From Gallionella sp. (lineage in GTDB: Bacteria; Pseudomonadota; Gammaproteobacteria; Burkholderiales; Gallionellaceae), in contig JAUYGW010000112.1 in the NCBI GenBank assembly GCA_030690245.1, forward strand, positions 1 through 7,589: 7,589 bases of DNA. The letters are read 5' to 3'. Numbering within the stretch: position 1 is the first letter of the stretch; every line of letters begins with the position of its first letter. The position numbers and the translations under genes are program-made. Positions 1-7,441 of this stretch are shown here, in pieces. The notes under the pieces were generated by a model. That model was not told where the DNA came from. It did not search any database and worked only from the letters and a program-made list of their open reading frames with translations.

Positions 1-3000
1 ATTTCACCGAAGCGCTGGCCACCAAACTGCGCCTTGCCGCCCAACGGTTGTTGCGTCACCAGGCTGTATGGGCCAGTGGAGCGGGCGTGCATCTTGTCAT
101 CAACCAGGTGATGCAGCTTCAGCACATGCTTGTAGCCGACCGTTACCGGGCGATCGAAAGCCTCGCCAGTGCGGCCGTCGTGCAGCGTGGTCTGGCCGGA
201 CAGCGGCAAGTCTGCCAGTTCAAGCATGTACTTGATTTCCTCTTCGCTGGCACCGTCGAATACCGGCGTCGCAAACGGCACACCGACCGTCAGATTGCGG
301 CACAACTCGATGATTTCATCGTCATTGAGAGCTTCCAGATCTGCGGTCTGGCCGTTGTGATGGTTATAGATCTTGTTGAGGAACTTGCGCACATCCGCAA
401 TCTTGGCATTGGTTTGCAACATCTCGTCGATCTTCTTACCCAACCCCTTGGCGGCCCAGCCCAAGTGGGTTTCCAGTATCTGACCGATGTTCATCCGCGA
501 CGGCACGCCGAGCGGGTTCAGCACCACGTCAACCGGTGTGCCATCAGCCATATACGGCATGTCTTCCACCGGCACGATGCGCGAAACCACGCCCTTGTTG
601 CCGTGGCGTCCGGCCATCTTGTCGCCTGGTTGCAGGCGGCGCTTCACCGCAACATACACCTTGACCATCTTTTGTACGCCAGCTTGCAACTCATCGCCCT
701 GGGTCAGCTTCTTCTTCTTCAACTCGAAGGCGGCATCAAACTCGATGCGGTTCTGCGCCAGGCCTTCCTTGATCTGCTCCATCTGGGCAGCCACCTCGTC
801 ATCGGCCACGCGGATATCGAACCATTGATGATGTTCGATGCTATGCAGGTATTCCTTGCCGAGCTTGGTGCCCTTGACCAACTTCTTCGGCCCGCCGTTG
901 GCGACCTTGTTATGCAGCAGTTTTTCCAGACGCGCGAAAACGTCGGCCTCCACGATACGCATCTGATCCGCCAAATCCTTCTTGTAACGGTTCAGTTCGT
1001 CATCGATGATCTGTTGCGCGCGCTTGTCGCGTTGCAGCCCTTCGCGCGTGAACACCTGCACGTCGATCACTGTTCCCGAGCTGCCGGTTGGCACGCGCAG
1101 GCTGGTATCTTTGACGTCCGATGCCTTCTCGCCGAAAATCGCGCGCAGCAGCTTTTCTTCCGGGGTCAGTTGCGTTTCGCCTTTGGGTGTCACTTTGCCG
1201 ACCAGCACGTCGCCCACTGCGACTTCCGCGCCGATATGCACGATGCCGCATTCGTCCAGGCGCGCCAGTTGCGCTTCGGCCAGATTCGGGATATCGCGGG
1301 TAATTTCTTCCGCGCCGAGCTTGGTGTCGCGCGCCGCGACGGTCAACTCTTCGATGTGGATGGAAGTGAAGCGATCCTGCGCCAGGACGCGCTCGGAAAT
1401 CAGGATCGAATCCTCATAGTTGTAGCCATTCCACGGCATGAACGCGACCAGCATGTTCTGGCCAAGAGCCAGCTCGCCCATATCAGTGGAAGCGCCGTCG
1501 GCAATCACATCGCCGCGCGCAATCACGTCGCCCACCTTGACCAGCGGACGCTGGTTGATGTTGGTGTTCTGGTTGGAACGGGTGTATTTGATCAGATTGT
1601 AAATATCCACACCGACTTCGCCGGCAGTGGTTTCGTCATCATTAGCGCGCACCACGATACGGCCCGCGTCGATATAATCGATGCGTCCGCCCCGCCATGC
1701 CTGCACGGTCGTGCCGGAGTCGACTGCCACGGTGCGCTCGATACCAGTACCCACCAGCGGCTTTTCCGCACGCAGGCAAGGAACCGCCTGGCGCTGCATG
1801 TTGGCACCCATCAGGGCGCGGTTGGCATCGTCATGCTCCAGGAACGGGATCAGCGAAGCCGCAACCGACACCACCTGAGAGGGCGACACGTCCATATATT
1901 CCAGCTTGTCCGGCTCGGCCAGAACGAATTCGTTGTGATGGCGCGCCGACACGATGTCGTTAGTGAAGTGGCCTTTCTTGTCCAGTTCGGCGTTCGCCTG
2001 GGCGATGGTGAACTTGCCTTCTTCAATCGCGGACAGATAATCGACTTCGTCGGCCACCTTGCCCTTGGTCACCTTGCGGTAGGGCGTTTCGATGAAACCG
2101 TATTCGTTGGTGCGCGCATACAACGCCAGCGAGTTGATCAGGCCGATGTTCGGGCCTTCCGGCGTTTCGATCGGGCATACGCGACCATAGTGGGTCGGAT
2201 GCACGTCGCGCACTTCGAAGCCGGCGCGTTCGCGCGTCAAGCCGCCCGGGCCCAGCGCGGAAATGCGGCGCTTATGGGTGATTTCGGACAGCGGATTGGT
2301 CTGATCCATGAACTGCGACAACTGGCTGGAGCCGAAGAACTCCTTGACCGCAGCCGAGATCGGCTTGGCATTGATCAGGTCATGCGGCATCAGGTTGTCA
2401 GTTTCGGCCTGGCCGAGACGCTCCTTGACGGCGCGTTCCACACGCGCCAAACCAGCGCGGAATGTGTTTTCGGCCAGCTCGCCAACGGCACGAACACGAC
2501 GGTTGCCGAGGTGATCGATGTCATCGATTTCGCCGCGACCATTGCGCAACTCGACCAGAATCTTCACCACTTCGACGATATCTTCGTTAGACAGGATCGA
2601 TGCGCCGACCAACTCGTCGCGTCCTACGCGGCGATTGAATTTCATGCGCCCGACCGAAGACAGGTCATAGCGTTCCTCGCTGAAAAACAGACCGTTGAAC
2701 AAGCCTTCTACAGCGTCTTCGGTAGGCGGCTCGCCAGGGCGCATCATGCGGTATATCGCCACGCGCGCTGTCCATTGATCGGTAGTTTCATCGGTGCGCA
2801 GGGTTTGCGAAATGAATGCACCGTGATCCAAATCATTGGTGTATAGCGTTTGAATTTTGCTGATGCCGGCGGCTTGCAGGTTTTGCAGCAACACCTCGGT
2901 GATTTCATCGTTGGCATTGGCGATAATTTCGCCGCTGTCCTTGTCCACAATATTGGTCGCAATTACACGGCCGACCAGAAACTCTTCGGAAACTGCCAGC

Positions 3001-3866
3001 TTGTCGATGCCGGCCTCCTGCATTTCGCGGATATGGCGCACAGTGATGCGCTTGTCCTTGGCTGCGATGATCTTGCCTGATTTGCCAACGATGTCAAAAC
3101 GCGCCACATCGCCGCGCAAACGCTCGGCCACCACCTCGAACTGGATGCCTTTCTTGCCCAGGTGGAAAGTATCGAACTCGAAGAACATATTGAGCATGTC
3201 TTCGTTGCTGTAGCCGAGCGAACGCAACAATATGGTCACCGGCATCTTGCGGCGGCGGTCGATACGGAAGTACACGTAGTCCTTCGCGTCGAATTCAAAA
3301 TCCAGCCAGGAACCGCGATACGGGATGATGCGCGCAGAGAACAGCAGCTTGCCGGACGAATGCGTTTTGCCGCGGTCATGTTCGAAGAACACGCCGGGCG
3401 AACGATGCAACTGCGACACGATGACGCGCTCGGTGCCGTTGATCACAAACGAACCTGTAGGCGTCATCAGGGGCATTTCGCCCATGTACACTTCCTGCTC
3501 TTTCACTTCCTTGACCGTGGGCTTGGACGCTTCCTTGTCCATGATGGTCAGGCGTACGCGCGCGCGCAGCGGCGAAGCATAGGTCAAACCGCGCTGTTGG
3601 CATTCCTTTACGTCAAACGGCGGCATACCCAGCTGGTAACTGACAAAGTCAAGGCGCGCGTTTTTGGAATGACTCTCAATCGGGAAAATCCCGTTGAAGG
3701 CGGCCTGTAAGCCGTCATTTTTCCGTTGTTCCGGCGAAGTATAGGCCTGCAAGAATGCGGCGAAGGATTCCAATTGAGTGGACAACAGAAAAGGAACCGG
3801 CAACGCGCCGACTCGCTTGGCAAAACTTTTACGGATACGTTTTTTTTCGGTAAAAGAGTAGCTCAT
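1..3866 (-). CDS. rpoB: DNA-directed RNA polymerase subunit beta (3' end cut off by the window edge)
   Basis: Beta subunit of RNA polymerase, forming one half of the active-site cleft with beta'. The visible frame is 1288 complete codons plus two bases, open from ATG at 3866 to position 1. It begins [18 protein letters not shown] and ends in [13 protein letters not shown]. By comparison with the 1342-residue E. coli protein, about 70 C-terminal residues are missing. Clear landmarks are the [26 protein letters not shown] lobe segment, the rifampicin region around residues 512-538, and [11 protein letters not shown], whose K1083 and K1091 match E. coli K1065 and K1073 near the catalytic centre. 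The offset from E. coli grows from +5 at the rifampicin region to +18 here, a net gain of 13 residues in between. The start has a GGAGA ribosome site four bases upstream (3871-3875). rpoB follows rplL across a 122-bp hairpin-rich spacer. Identification is secure. Confidence 0.99.
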   Translation of the reverse strand, partial: MSYSFTEKKRIRKSFAKRVGALPVPFLLSTQLESFAAFLQAYTSPEQRKNDGLQAAFNGIFPIESHSKNARLDFVSYQLGMPPFDVKECQQRGLTYASPLRARVRLTIMDKEASKPTVKEVKEQEVYMGEMPLMTPTGSFVINGTERVIVSQLHRSPGVFFEHDRGKTHSSGKLLFSARIIPYRGSWLDFEFDAKDYVYFRIDRRRKMPVTILLRSLGYSNEDMLNMFFEFDTFHLGKKGIQFEVVAERLRGDVARFDIVGKSGKIIAAKDKRITVRHIREMQEAGIDKLAVSEEFLVGRVIATNIVDKDSGEIIANANDEITEVLLQNLQAAGISKIQTLYTNDLDHGAFISQTLRTDETTDQWTARVAIYRMMRPGEPPTEDAVEGLFNGLFFSEERYDLSSVGRMKFNRRVGRDELVGASILSNEDIVEVVKILVELRNGRGEIDDIDHLGNRRVRAVGELAENTFRAGLARVERAVKERLGQAETDNLMPHDLINAKPISAAVKEFFGSSQLSQFMDQTNPLSEITHKRRISALGPGGLTRERAGFEVRDVHPTHYGRVCPIETPEGPNIGLINSLALYARTNEYGFIETPYRKVTKGKVADEVDYLSAIEEGKFTIAQANAELDKKGHFTNDIVSARHHNEFVLAEPDKLEYMDVSPSQVVSVAASLIPFLEHDDANRALMGANMQRQAVPCLRAEKPLVGTGIERTVAVDSGTTVQAWRGGRIDYIDAGRIVVRANDDETTAGEVGVDIYNLIKYTRSNQNTNINQRPLVKVGDVIARGDVIADGASTDMGELALGQNMLVAFMPWNGYNYEDSILISERVLAQDRFTSIHIEELTVAARDTKLGAEEITRDIPNLAEAQLARLDECGIVHIGAEVAVGDVLVGKVTPKGETQLTPEEKLLRAIFGEKASDVKDTSLRVPTGSSGTVIDVQVFTREGLQRDKRAQQIIDDELNRYKKDLADQMRIVEADVFARLEKLLHNKVANGGPKKLVKGTKLGKEYLHSIEHHQWFDIRVADDEVAAQMEQIKEGLAQNRIEFDAAFELKKKKLTQGDELQAGVQKMVKVYVAVKRRLQPGDKMAGRHGNKGVVSRIVPVEDMPYMADGTPVDVVLNPLGVPSRMNIGQILETHLGWAAKGLGKKIDEMLQTNAKIADVRKFLNKIYNHHNGQTADLEALNDDEIIELCRNLTVGVPFATPVFDGASEEEIKYMLELADLPLSGQTTLHDGRTGEAFDRPVTVGYKHVLKLHHLVDDKMHARSTGPYSLVTQQPLGGKAQFGGQRFGE
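2253..2333 (-). other. rpoB: Rifampicin-resistance-determining region of RpoB, wild-type at the main positions
   Basis: This segment encodes residues 512-538, from GSSQLSQF through ISAL. Numbered against E. coli, the usual resistance positions carry the sensitive residues: D516 is D521 here, H526 is H531 (CAT at 2274-2276) and S531 is S536 (TCC at 2259-2261). The only difference from E. coli that I see is threonine in place of N518 (FMDQTNP). I recall that as common in betaproteobacteria, and it is not a classical resistance change. Rifampicin susceptibility at the target is an inference from these residues. Confidence 0.85.
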
Positions 3867-3896
3867 ATAATCTCCACGATTGAGGAAAAAGACAGG

Positions 3897-3925
3897 GGCC
3901 AGAAAGCATCACCTACTTTCTGGCC
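3897..3925 (-). promoter_or_regulatory. Stem-loop in the rplL-rpoB spacer, proximal to rpoB
   Basis: A perfect 10-bp inverted repeat: 3897-3906 (ggccagaaag) pairs with 3916-3925 (ctttctggcc) around a 9-base loop. In the transcribed direction it ends 30 bases before the rpoB start codon, and a run of five T (CTGTCTTTTTCC) follows a few bases after the stem. It could be a leaky terminator, an RNase III-type processing site or an mRNA-stability hairpin. In E. coli the rplL-rpoB spacer is known to hold an attenuator and an RNase III site. Assigning either role here is inference. Confidence 0.6.
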
Positions 3926-3945
3926 GCTGACTTCTTAAAGCGGCA

Positions 3946-3973
3946 AAAGGCTGACGGTATGCCGTCAGCCTTT
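3946..3973 (-). terminator. Strong hairpin after rplL; candidate rplL-rpoB attenuator
   Basis: A perfect 12-bp inverted repeat with a four-base loop: 3946-3957 (aaaggctgacgg) pairs with 3962-3973 (ccgtcagccttt). It begins 15 bases after the rplL stop codon. On the transcribed minus strand the stem ends in a run of four T and then turns GC-rich (TTTTGCCGC). That resembles a weak intrinsic terminator more than a complete stop. This suits a partial terminator that lowers rpoB expression relative to the ribosomal proteins, as described for E. coli at the same place. The structure is seen; the termination activity is inferred. Confidence 0.7.
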
Positions 3974-3988
3974 CAACAACGTACAACC

Positions 3989-4363
3989 TTACTTGAGTTC
4001 AGCAGATGCGCCAGCTTCGGTCAATTGTTTCAATGCGGCCTCGGCATCGGCCTTGGACACGCCTTCCTTAACTGCCTTCGGTGCACCGTCTACCAGATCC
4101 TTGGCTTCTTTCAAGCCCAGACCAGTAATAGTGCGGACTACCTTGATCGTATTCACCTTATTGTCACCGGCAGCTTTCAAAATTACCGAGAATTCGGTTT
4201 GTTCAGCGGCAGCCGCAGCAGCACCGCCGCCAGCAGCAGCCGGAGCAGCCATCGCAGCAGCGGAAACACCGAACTTCTCTTCAATCGCCTTTACCAACTC
4301 GTTGAGTTCCAGCACGGACATGTTGTCCAGAGCTGCCAAAAATGCGTCTTTATCGAATGCCAT
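3989..4363 (-). CDS. rplL: 50S ribosomal protein L7/L12
   Basis: Stalk protein of the large ribosomal subunit, present as dimers on L10, which recruits and stimulates translational GTPases. The 124-residue product is of normal family length. Residues 1-33 form the helical dimerisation domain ([20 protein letters not shown]). Residues 34-53 are the flexible Ala/Gly hinge with a GGG and a six-alanine run. Residues 54-124 form the globular C-terminal domain with the factor-binding segment [20 protein letters not shown] (69-88). The ATG at 4363 follows an AGGA ribosome site. It lies 32 bp after rplJ and is clearly in the same transcription unit. TAA stop at 3989-3991. Confidence 0.99.
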   Translation of the reverse strand: MAFDKDAFLAALDNMSVLELNELVKAIEEKFGVSAAAMAAPAAAGGGAAAAAAEQTEFSVILKAAGDNKVNTIKVVRTITGLGLKEAKDLVDGAPKAVKEGVSKADAEAALKQLTEAGASAELK

Positions 4364-4395
4364 TTTATTTTCCTAACTTTAAAAAATTAATCGGA

Positions 4396-4893
4396 TCAAG
4401 CAGCAGCAGGTGCTTTTTGCTCGGCTATCGCGCTGAGCACGCGAGCCAGGCCGGAAACCGGCGACTGCAACAGACCGCATAGTTGAGCCAGCAGCACCTC
4501 CTTCGACGGCACGGAAGCCAGCGCATTCACGCCCGCGGTATCCAGTATCTTGCCGTTGTAGGATCCCGCCTTAACTACCAGCTTATCGTTCGTCTTGGCG
4601 AATTCGTACACCACCTTGGCGGCAGCAACGGCGTCCGCACTGATGCTGTACACCAGCGGGCCAACCATTTTGTCAGCCAGTGATTCGAACTGAGTACCTT
4701 GCACTGCACGGCGCACCAGCGTGTTCTTCAACACGTGGAAATACACGCCAGATTTGCGTGCATTTGCGCGCAGCTTGGTGATGTCGCCGACCTTGATGCC
4801 ACGATACTCCGCCAAGACGATGGTCTGAGCCTGCGCAACCTGTGCACCGACTTCCGCAACCACTGCCTGTTTTTCTTGCAGATTGAGACTCAA
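4396..4893 (-). CDS. rplJ: 50S ribosomal protein L10, predicted TTG start
   Basis: L10 anchors L7/L12 dimers to the ribosome base next to L11 and, with L12, represses its own mRNA. I place the start at TTG (4891-4893), giving 165 residues beginning (M)[14 protein letters not shown], the usual start of this family. A strong GGAGGA ribosome site lies four bases upstream at 4898-4903. The alternative ATG four codons earlier (4903-4905) overlaps that ribosome site and would add an unusual MEED. The frame also stays open further upstream to 4989, but that part falls in the L10 leader and looks nothing like the family. Landmarks are [15 protein letters not shown] (28-42), [10 protein letters not shown] (55-64) and the C-terminal helix that binds L12 (about 135-165). 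TGA stop at 4396-4398, 32 bp before rplL. Confidence 0.97.
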   Translation of the reverse strand: MSLNLQEKQAVVAEVGAQVAQAQTIVLAEYRGIKVGDITKLRANARKSGVYFHVLKNTLVRRAVQGTQFESLADKMVGPLVYSISADAVAAAKVVYEFAKTNDKLVVKAGSYNGKILDTAGVNALASVPSKEVLLAQLCGLLQSPVSGLARVLSAIAEQKAPAAA

Positions 4894-4897
4894 GTCT

Positions 4898-4903
4898 TCC
4901 TCC
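4898..4903 (-). promoter_or_regulatory. Ribosome binding site that decides the rplJ TTG start
   Basis: The minus strand reads GGAGGA, four bases before the TTG at 4891-4893. This is a near-perfect Shine-Dalgarno. The ATG of the four-codon longer alternative shares bases 4903-4905 with it, so the ATG cannot use this site, and the TTG is favoured. Confidence 0.8.
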
Positions 4904-4910
4904 ATTTTCC

Positions 4911-4931
4911 GGAATGTATTGTCTACATTCC
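4911..4931 (-). promoter_or_regulatory. Stem-loop just upstream of the rplJ ribosome site
   Basis: A perfect 7-bp inverted repeat: 4911-4917 (ggaatgt) pairs with 4925-4931 (acattcc) around a seven-base loop. In the mRNA it ends seven bases before the rplJ Shine-Dalgarno. It may help keep the ribosome site open or link the L10 leader fold to initiation. No function is shown by sequence alone. Confidence 0.5.
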
Positions 4932-4978
4932 ATTGATTACAACAGCAACCTTGAGCCAGAAAAACAACTCCTGCTCGC

Positions 4979-5091
4979 GGGCACACCATCTACGTGGGCA
5001 GACGGATCACTCCGCCAATTAAATCTCCGGCCAACAACTCCTTTGATGCCTACGGTCTTTGATGCTGCCAGCACGCCAGCAGTCCAAAGAT
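4979..5091 (-). promoter_or_regulatory. L10 (rplJ) mRNA leader, binding site for the L10-L12 complex
   Basis: This is the untranslated leader between rplA and rplJ, where L10 bound to L12 represses translation in many bacteria. Features on the minus strand: TCTTTG (5085-5090) pairs with CAAAGA (5056-5061), with an inner TGCTG/CAGCA helix (5077-5081 with 5063-5067). The outer stem leads straight into GACCGTAGG (5049-5057), which I recall as typical of these leaders. A second helix, 5001-5006 with 5011-5016, closes a GTGA tetraloop, and CCCACGTAGATGG follows near the 3' end. The leader ends about 85 bases before the rplJ start. The call rests on position, the conserved-looking core and the fold. 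A covariance-model search (L10_leader) would settle the limits. Confidence 0.8.
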
Positions 5092-5095
5092 CAGA

Positions 5096-5121
5096 GGCGG
5101 CAGGATTTTCATCTTGCCGCC
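5096..5121 (-). promoter_or_regulatory. Hairpin with GAAA tetraloop between rplA and the L10 leader
   Basis: On the minus strand GGCGGCA (5115-5121) pairs with TGCCGCC (5096-5102). After one A-C mismatch, a further GAT/ATC helix is capped by a GAAA tetraloop. It starts 12 bases after the rplA stop codon. No T-run follows, so a simple intrinsic terminator is unlikely. A processing or 3'-end stabilising element separating the rplKA and rplJL-rpoB mRNAs is possible, but this is inference. Confidence 0.5.
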
Positions 5122-5133
5122 AAATTCGAAAAA

Positions 5134-5820
5134 TTATGCAGCCAGGCTGGCCTGCTCGACGGGGATACCTGCACCCATGGTGCTGGAGATTGACAGCTTC
5201 TTCAGGTACACCCCCTTGGATGCCGCCGGTTTGGCCTTGTTCAGCGCATCGACCAATGCCAGCAGGTTTTCGCGCAATGCTTCCGGCGCGAACGAAGCAC
5301 GGCCAATAGTGCATTGGACGATGCCGTTCTTGTCGGTGCGATATTGCACCTGGCCGGCTTTGGCATTCTTCACTGCACCCGCCACATCGGCGGATACCGT
5401 ACCCACCTTTGGATTAGGCATCAAACCGCGTGGGCCGAGAATCTGGCCCAGTTGGCCGACCAGACGCATTGCGTCCGGACTGGCAATCAGCACGTCAAAG
5501 TTCAGGTTGCCACCCTTGATTGATTCGGCTAGATCGTCGAAACCCACGATGTCCGCACCCGCAGCCTTAGCTTCTTCGGCCTTTGCGCCCTGCGCGAATA
5601 CTGCCACGCGCACCGTCTTACCGGTTCCTTTAGGCAACACCACGGAACCGCGCACCAATTGGTCTGACTTGCGCGCATCGATTCCCAAGTTTACCGCGAC
5701 ATCGATAGACTCATCGAATTTTGCCACGGCAGTTTCTTTAACAAGATTCAACGCATCATTCAGGGGGTACAGCTTGTTGCGATCGACTTTGGCTGCAATT
5801 GCTTTATAGCGTTTGGACAT
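5134..5820 (-). CDS. rplA: 50S ribosomal protein L1
   Basis: L1 binds 23S rRNA at the mobile L1 stalk next to the E site, helps release deacylated tRNA, and in E. coli represses the rplKA mRNA. The product has 228 residues, close to the family norm of about 230. I start it at the ATG at 5818-5820 ([18 protein letters not shown]), because residues further upstream are not family-like and run into rplK. The RNA-binding domain I is formed by both ends, and domain II spans roughly residues 68-158. The family signature [11 protein letters not shown] is at 128-138. A GGAGG ribosome site sits inside the last codons of rplK, and the rplK stop is one base before this ATG, so translation is probably coupled. 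TAA stop at 5134-5136. Confidence 0.99.
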   Translation of the reverse strand: MSKRYKAIAAKVDRNKLYPLNDALNLVKETAVAKFDESIDVAVNLGIDARKSDQLVRGSVVLPKGTGKTVRVAVFAQGAKAEEAKAAGADIVGFDDLAESIKGGNLNFDVLIASPDAMRLVGQLGQILGPRGLMPNPKVGTVSADVAGAVKNAKAGQVQYRTDKNGIVQCTIGRASFAPEALRENLLALVDALNKAKPAASKGVYLKKLSISSTMGAGIPVEQASLAA

Positions 5821-5821
5821 G

Positions 5822-6253
5822 TTATACACCCTCCACGGTGATACCCATGCTGCGCGCGCTTCCCGCAATGGTGCGCACTGCGGCGTCCATATCGGCAGCC
5901 GTCAGATCAGGCATCTTGGTTGTTGCGATTTCTTCCACTTGCTTGCGGGTCAACTTGCCTACCTTGTCGGTGTGCGGCGTTTTGCTGCCTTTTTGCACAC
6001 CGGCGGCCTTCTTGATCAGAATGGTCGCGGGCGGAGTCTTCATTATGAAGGTGAAACTCTTGTCCGCAAAAGCGGTGATCACCACCGGAATCGGCAAGCC
6101 GGGTTCCATGCCTTGTGTCTGCGCATTAAACGCCTTGCAGAATTCCATGATATTCAAACCGCGCTGACCTAATGCCGGGCCAATTGGCGGGCTTGGGTTT
6201 GCCTTGCCTGCAGGCACTTGCAGCTTGATATAGCCAATAACTTTTTTTGCCAT
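5822..6253 (-). CDS. rplK: 50S ribosomal protein L11
   Basis: L11 forms the base of the GTPase-associated centre with 23S rRNA and L10. It is also required for RelA activation by uncharged tRNA in well-studied bacteria. The 143-residue product matches the family length. The N-terminal domain carries the proline-rich segment [13 protein letters not shown], with P22 and P23 at the thiostrepton/factor contact. The C-terminal rRNA-binding domain (about 75-143) contains [19 protein letters not shown] and ends in [12 protein letters not shown]. The ATG at 6251-6253 has an AGGAG ribosome site six bases upstream. It follows nusG after a 124-bp spacer and leads into rplA with only one base between them. 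Confidence 0.99.
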   Translation of the reverse strand: MAKKVIGYIKLQVPAGKANPSPPIGPALGQRGLNIMEFCKAFNAQTQGMEPGLPIPVVITAFADKSFTFIMKTPPATILIKKAAGVQKGSKTPHTDKVGKLTRKQVEEIATTKMPDLTAADMDAAVRTIAGSARSMGITVEGV

Positions 6254-6280
6254 GATGCACTCCTATCAAACGGGTACCAG

Positions 6281-6292
6281 CGAAACGTTTCG
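6281..6292. repeat. 12-bp perfect palindrome upstream of rplK
   Basis: cgaaacgtttcg is identical to its reverse complement and is centred about 33 bases before the rplK start. It sits in the rplK leader, the region where L1 is expected to repress rplKA translation in bacteria of this type. It could also be an operator-like site. The sequence does not show which, if either, is right. Confidence 0.45.
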
Positions 6293-6320
6293 TCTCTCCC
6301 CAATATAAGAAATAGCACAA

Positions 6321-6358
6321 GGGAAACTGCATCTGCATTTTTTGCAGGCTGCGTTCCC
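6321..6358 (-). promoter_or_regulatory. Imperfect hairpin in the nusG-rplK spacer
   Basis: The outer arms gggaa (6321-6325) and ttccc (6354-6358) and the inner arms ctgca (6333-6337) and tgcag (6343-6347) can form an interrupted stem with a five-base loop. It lies about 20 bases after the nusG stop. After the stem the minus strand reads TTGTGCTATTTC, without a proper T-run. At most it is a weak terminator or processing structure between secE-nusG and rplKAJL. Confidence 0.4.
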
Positions 6359-6369
6359 CATCTGCATTT
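6330..6369. repeat. 11-bp direct repeat in the nusG-rplK spacer
   Basis: catctgcattt occurs at 6330-6340 and again at 6359-6369, 29 bases apart start to start. The first copy is inside the imperfect hairpin arm. The second partly overlaps its other flank, so the copies compete for the same pairing partner (tgcag at 6343-6347). The rest of the 124-bp spacer shows no convincing promoter boxes to my eye. Confidence 0.6.
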
Positions 6370-6377
6370 CTCGCGCT

Positions 6378-6911
6378 TCAGCCCTTTTCTACTTGGCCGA
6401 AATTCAGCTCCACGGGGGTCGAGCGACCAAAGATAGTCACCGCCACGCGTATTTTATTCTTGTCGTAATTGACATCCTCTACCGTACCATTGAAGTCCGT
6501 AAACGGCCCTTCCTTGACACGCACCGCCTCGCCCACCTCAAACAGCACCTTGGGTCTTGGTTTCTCAACCCCGGCCTGCATTTGCTGCATGATATGCTGC
6601 ACTTCCTTTTCGCTGATCGGCGTAGGTTTCATCGCCGACCCGCCCAGAAAACCGGTTACTTTTGGAGTACTCTTCACCAAATGCCAGCTTTCGTCAGTCA
6701 TTTCCATTTCGACCAACACATAGCCGGGGAAAAACTTGCGCTCGGTAATGCTCTTTTGTCCAGACTTCAGCTCCACGACCTCTTCGACAGGTACCAAAAT
6801 CTGGCCAAACTTATCCTGCATCCCCTCGCGCTGAATACGCTCGATCAATGCGCGCTGCACGCTTTTCTCAAACTGCGAGTACGTATGAACAACATACCAA
6901 TTCTTGGCCAT
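6378..6911 (-). CDS. nusG: Transcription termination/antitermination protein NusG
   Basis: NusG binds the beta' clamp of RNA polymerase, suppresses pausing, and links polymerase to Rho or to ribosomal protein S10. The product has 177 residues (E. coli 181). The NGN domain spans about 1-115 and starts [18 protein letters not shown], with [11 protein letters not shown] and VTGFLGG. The KOW domain (about 124-177) contains [20 protein letters not shown] and ends in [18 protein letters not shown]161 there corresponds to E. coli F165, which contacts S10 and Rho. I choose the ATG at 6909-6911. The GTG one codon earlier would give MMAKN and is less likely. The ATG shares one base with the secE stop (TGATG), suggesting translational coupling. 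TGA stop at 6378-6380. Confidence 0.99.
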   Translation of the reverse strand: MAKNWYVVHTYSQFEKSVQRALIERIQREGMQDKFGQILVPVEEVVELKSGQKSITERKFFPGYVLVEMEMTDESWHLVKSTPKVTGFLGGSAMKPTPISEKEVQHIMQQMQAGVEKPRPKVLFEVGEAVRVKEGPFTDFNGTVEDVNYDKNKIRVAVTIFGRSTPVELNFGQVEKG

Positions 6912-7258
6912 CACTCACCCCGTCCCATCAGTTTATTCACTACCATCATCAAACTGGCATCCACCGCCCACAGAAACAAAGCCATGATGATGGTAAACAG
7001 GATCACCACACCAGTGGTCTGCAGCGTTTCCTTGCGCGTCGGCCAAACCACACGCTTTGCCTCCGCAACAGAATCCTTGGCAAAAGCAAAAAAACGCTTG
7101 CCCGGCTCGCTGGTCCACGCCACTCCTGTAGCCAGCACCAGTCCGGCCAATACCGAAGCCAGCTTCAGCACTGCCGCACTGTCGTGCAGGTAATAGAAGC
7201 CTGCGACGCCCGCCACAACCAGCAGAAAGGCCACCAGCAACTTAATTTTGTCTGCCAT
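6911..7258 (-). CDS. secE: Preprotein translocase subunit SecE
   Basis: SecE is the essential small subunit that clamps the SecY channel in the cytoplasmic membrane. The 115-residue product has three hydrophobic segments at about 7-24, 31-48 and 83-103, as in the longer proteobacterial SecE (127 residues in E. coli), not the single-helix form. The conserved amphipathic stretch before the last helix, [13 protein letters not shown] (66-78), is the family signature. The ATG at 7256-7258 has only a weak GGA ribosome site about nine bases upstream. It lies 33 bp after the tRNA-Trp gene, probably on the same transcript, and its TGA stop overlaps the nusG start by one base. Confidence 0.98.
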   Translation of the reverse strand: MADKIKLLVAFLLVVAGVAGFYYLHDSAAVLKLASVLAGLVLATGVAWTSEPGKRFFAFAKDSVAEAKRVVWPTRKETLQTTGVVILFTIIMALFLWAVDASLMMVVNKLMGRGE

Positions 7259-7291
7259 GCGCGATTATTCCAATCAACTTTTACTTACTTT

Positions 7292-7367
7292 TGGCAGGCC
7301 AGGAGGGTTTCGAACCCCCAACCCTCGGTTTTGGAGACCGATACTCTACCAATTGAGCTACTGGCCT
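7292..7367 (-). tRNA. trnW: tRNA-Trp (anticodon CCA)
   Basis: A 76-base tRNA including an encoded CCA end (7292-7294). The acceptor stem AGGCCAG (7361-7367) pairs perfectly with CTGGCCT, followed by discriminator G at 7295. The D arm reads AGCTCAATTGGTAGAGT. The anticodon stem TCGGT/ACCGA closes loop CTCCAAA, with anticodon CCA reading UGG. The T arm contains GGTTCGAAACC. The discriminator G and CCA anticodon match the known identity elements of bacterial tRNA-Trp. It sits between tuf and secE, a common arrangement, and is presumably cut out of the longer transcript. Confidence 0.98.
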
Positions 7368-7382
7368 AAAATTCAGGAGCGA

Positions 7383-7432
7383 AAATTGAGAGTTGCAAGC
7401 CAAGGAAAAACCCTCCCCTCAACCCTCAATCC
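7383..7432 (-). promoter_or_regulatory. Candidate hairpin between tuf and tRNA-Trp
   Basis: In the minus-strand RNA, UUGAGGGUUG (7420-7429) can pair with CAACUCUCAA (7386-7395) as ten pairs with one G-U. The stem can be lengthened by an A-U pair and further G-U pairs, and it closes a 24-base loop. A short run of four U comes at the far end of the stem. The 74-bp spacer is otherwise notable only for its G-rich tract with a repeated TTGAGGG. It could be a leaky terminator after tuf or a processing aid for the tRNA. The long loop argues against a strong terminator. Confidence 0.4.
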
Positions 7433-7441
7433 CCGATCCTG

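Noticed and set aside
48..2846. A 932-codon open frame on the plus strand opposite rpoB, with further same-frame pieces at 2850-3080 and 3162-3710
   Set aside because: It is in exact codon register with rpoB, so its stops would correspond to rpoB codons TTA, CTA and TCA, which this genome rarely uses. It ends precisely where rpoB uses a CTA leucine codon (2844-2846). The translation is rich in His, Arg, Gln and Leu and resembles no family I know. It is an antisense shadow of codon bias.
3959..4390. Plus-strand frames opposite rplL (3959-4390 and 3993-4376)
   Set aside because: Both overlap the clear L7/L12 gene. Their Ser-rich or Ala-rich runs come from the reverse reading of the alanine hinge.
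4894..4989. N-terminal extension of L10 to 197 residues ([10 protein letters not shown]...)
   Set aside because: The extra residues lie in the L10 leader and the hairpin before the ribosome site, have no family similarity, and are preceded by no good ribosome site.
5114..5809. A 231-codon plus-strand frame opposite rplA
   Set aside because: The opposite strand encodes an unmistakable L1. The plus-strand translation has no recognisable domain and is Ser/Thr/Ala/Pro-rich, as expected of a shadow frame.
6342..7193. A 283-codon plus-strand frame opposite nusG and secE
   Set aside because: It spans two well-supported minus-strand genes and their junction, and has no recognisable protein features.
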